A DNA stretch of 5,408 nt from JBHIFE01 sp046760985. Lineage in GTDB: Bacteria > Chloroflexota > Dehalococcoidia > Dehalococcoidales > RBG-16-60-22. The notes beneath the pieces are model-generated. The model worked only from the letters and a program-made list of their open reading frames with translations, was not told where the DNA came from and made no database searches. Of this stretch, positions 5,216-5,408 are shown piece after piece. The stretch is from NCBI GenBank assembly GCA_046760985.1, contig JBHIFE010000091.1, positions 1 through 5,408 on the forward strand, read 5' to 3'. Position 1 is the stretch's first letter. Every line of letters starts with the position of its first letter. Made by a program: the position numbers and the translations under genes.

Positions 5216-5408
5216 GGTCAAGCCCTCGACCATTAGTACGGTTAAGCTAAGAGCATTACTGCCCTTACACCCACCGCCTATCAAACAAGTAGTCTACTTG
5301 CGGTCTTACCCCCGGTGATAAATCACCGGGATGGGAGATCTTATCTTGGGGTAGGCTTCGCACTTAGATGCTTTCAGCGCTTATCCTGACCAGACTTAGC
5401 TACCCAGC
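5216..5408 (-). rRNA. 23S ribosomal RNA, 3' end (domain VI, partial)
   Basis: The minus strand matches the conserved 3' end of bacterial 23S rRNA as I know it from E. coli: GCTGAAAGCATCTAAGTGCG, then CCCCAAGATAAGATCTCCC, then TTGATAGGCGGTGGGTGTAAG, then CCGTACTAATGGTCGAGG. It ends in GGGCTTGACC, the strand expected to pair with the 5' end of the molecule. About 193 of roughly 2900 bases are in the window. The 3' end is placed at about 5216 by comparison with E. coli, accurate to a few bases. Transcription runs toward the terminator at 5152-5184. The gene continues past the right edge. Confidence 0.96.

Noticed and set aside
5063..5284. 73-residue open frame on the minus strand
   Set aside because: It overlaps the 23S rRNA 3' end, the main terminator and the G-quadruplex region; its composition follows these RNA and repeat features and it has no protein-like pattern.

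Overview
All recognisable genes in this window lie on the minus strand, so transcription runs from high to low coordinates. In that order they are: the 3' end of a 23S rRNA gene (5408 to about 5216); a two-gene operon encoding the small and large subunits of an NfnAB/SudBA-type flavin-based electron-bifurcating ferredoxin:NADP+ oxidoreductase (4820-3984 and 3964-2567); a small two-helix membrane protein of unknown function (2433-2194); and mutS, the mismatch-recognition ATPase, which runs off the left edge (2041-1). No transposase, CRISPR array, tRNA or phage gene was seen.

The host is probably an anaerobic bacterium. The MutS N-terminus, the Nfn proteins with a TTG and a GTG start, and a 23S rRNA not followed by 5S all suggest Chloroflexota, perhaps Dehalococcoidia. 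This rests on remembered protein resemblance, not on a search, and I hold it at about 50%. Nfn enzymes balance NADH, NADPH and reduced ferredoxin pools and are typical of anaerobes.

Each transcription unit is closed by its own intrinsic terminator. The rRNA gene ends in a strong terminator (5152-5184) and a likely second one (5033-5064). The nfn operon has a candidate promoter (4934-4962), a leader of about 107 nt with a small stem-loop, and a terminator at 2518-2545. The small membrane gene ends at 2121-2155, just before mutS. Three of the four terminators are copies of one palindrome with arms AAGAGGGGC and GCCCCTCTT.

The 395-base gap between nfnA and 23S (4821-5215) has no credible gene. 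It holds the nfn leader and promoter, a palindrome flanked by 8-base direct repeats, the two terminators, and a G-quadruplex motif with single-base loops. A second G-quadruplex motif lies between mutS and the terminator of the small gene. The genes are conventional and I see no new enzymatic or defence system. The unusual content is the intergenic structure: repeated palindromic terminators followed by G-runs on the template strand, and a 23S transcript that ends without 5S.
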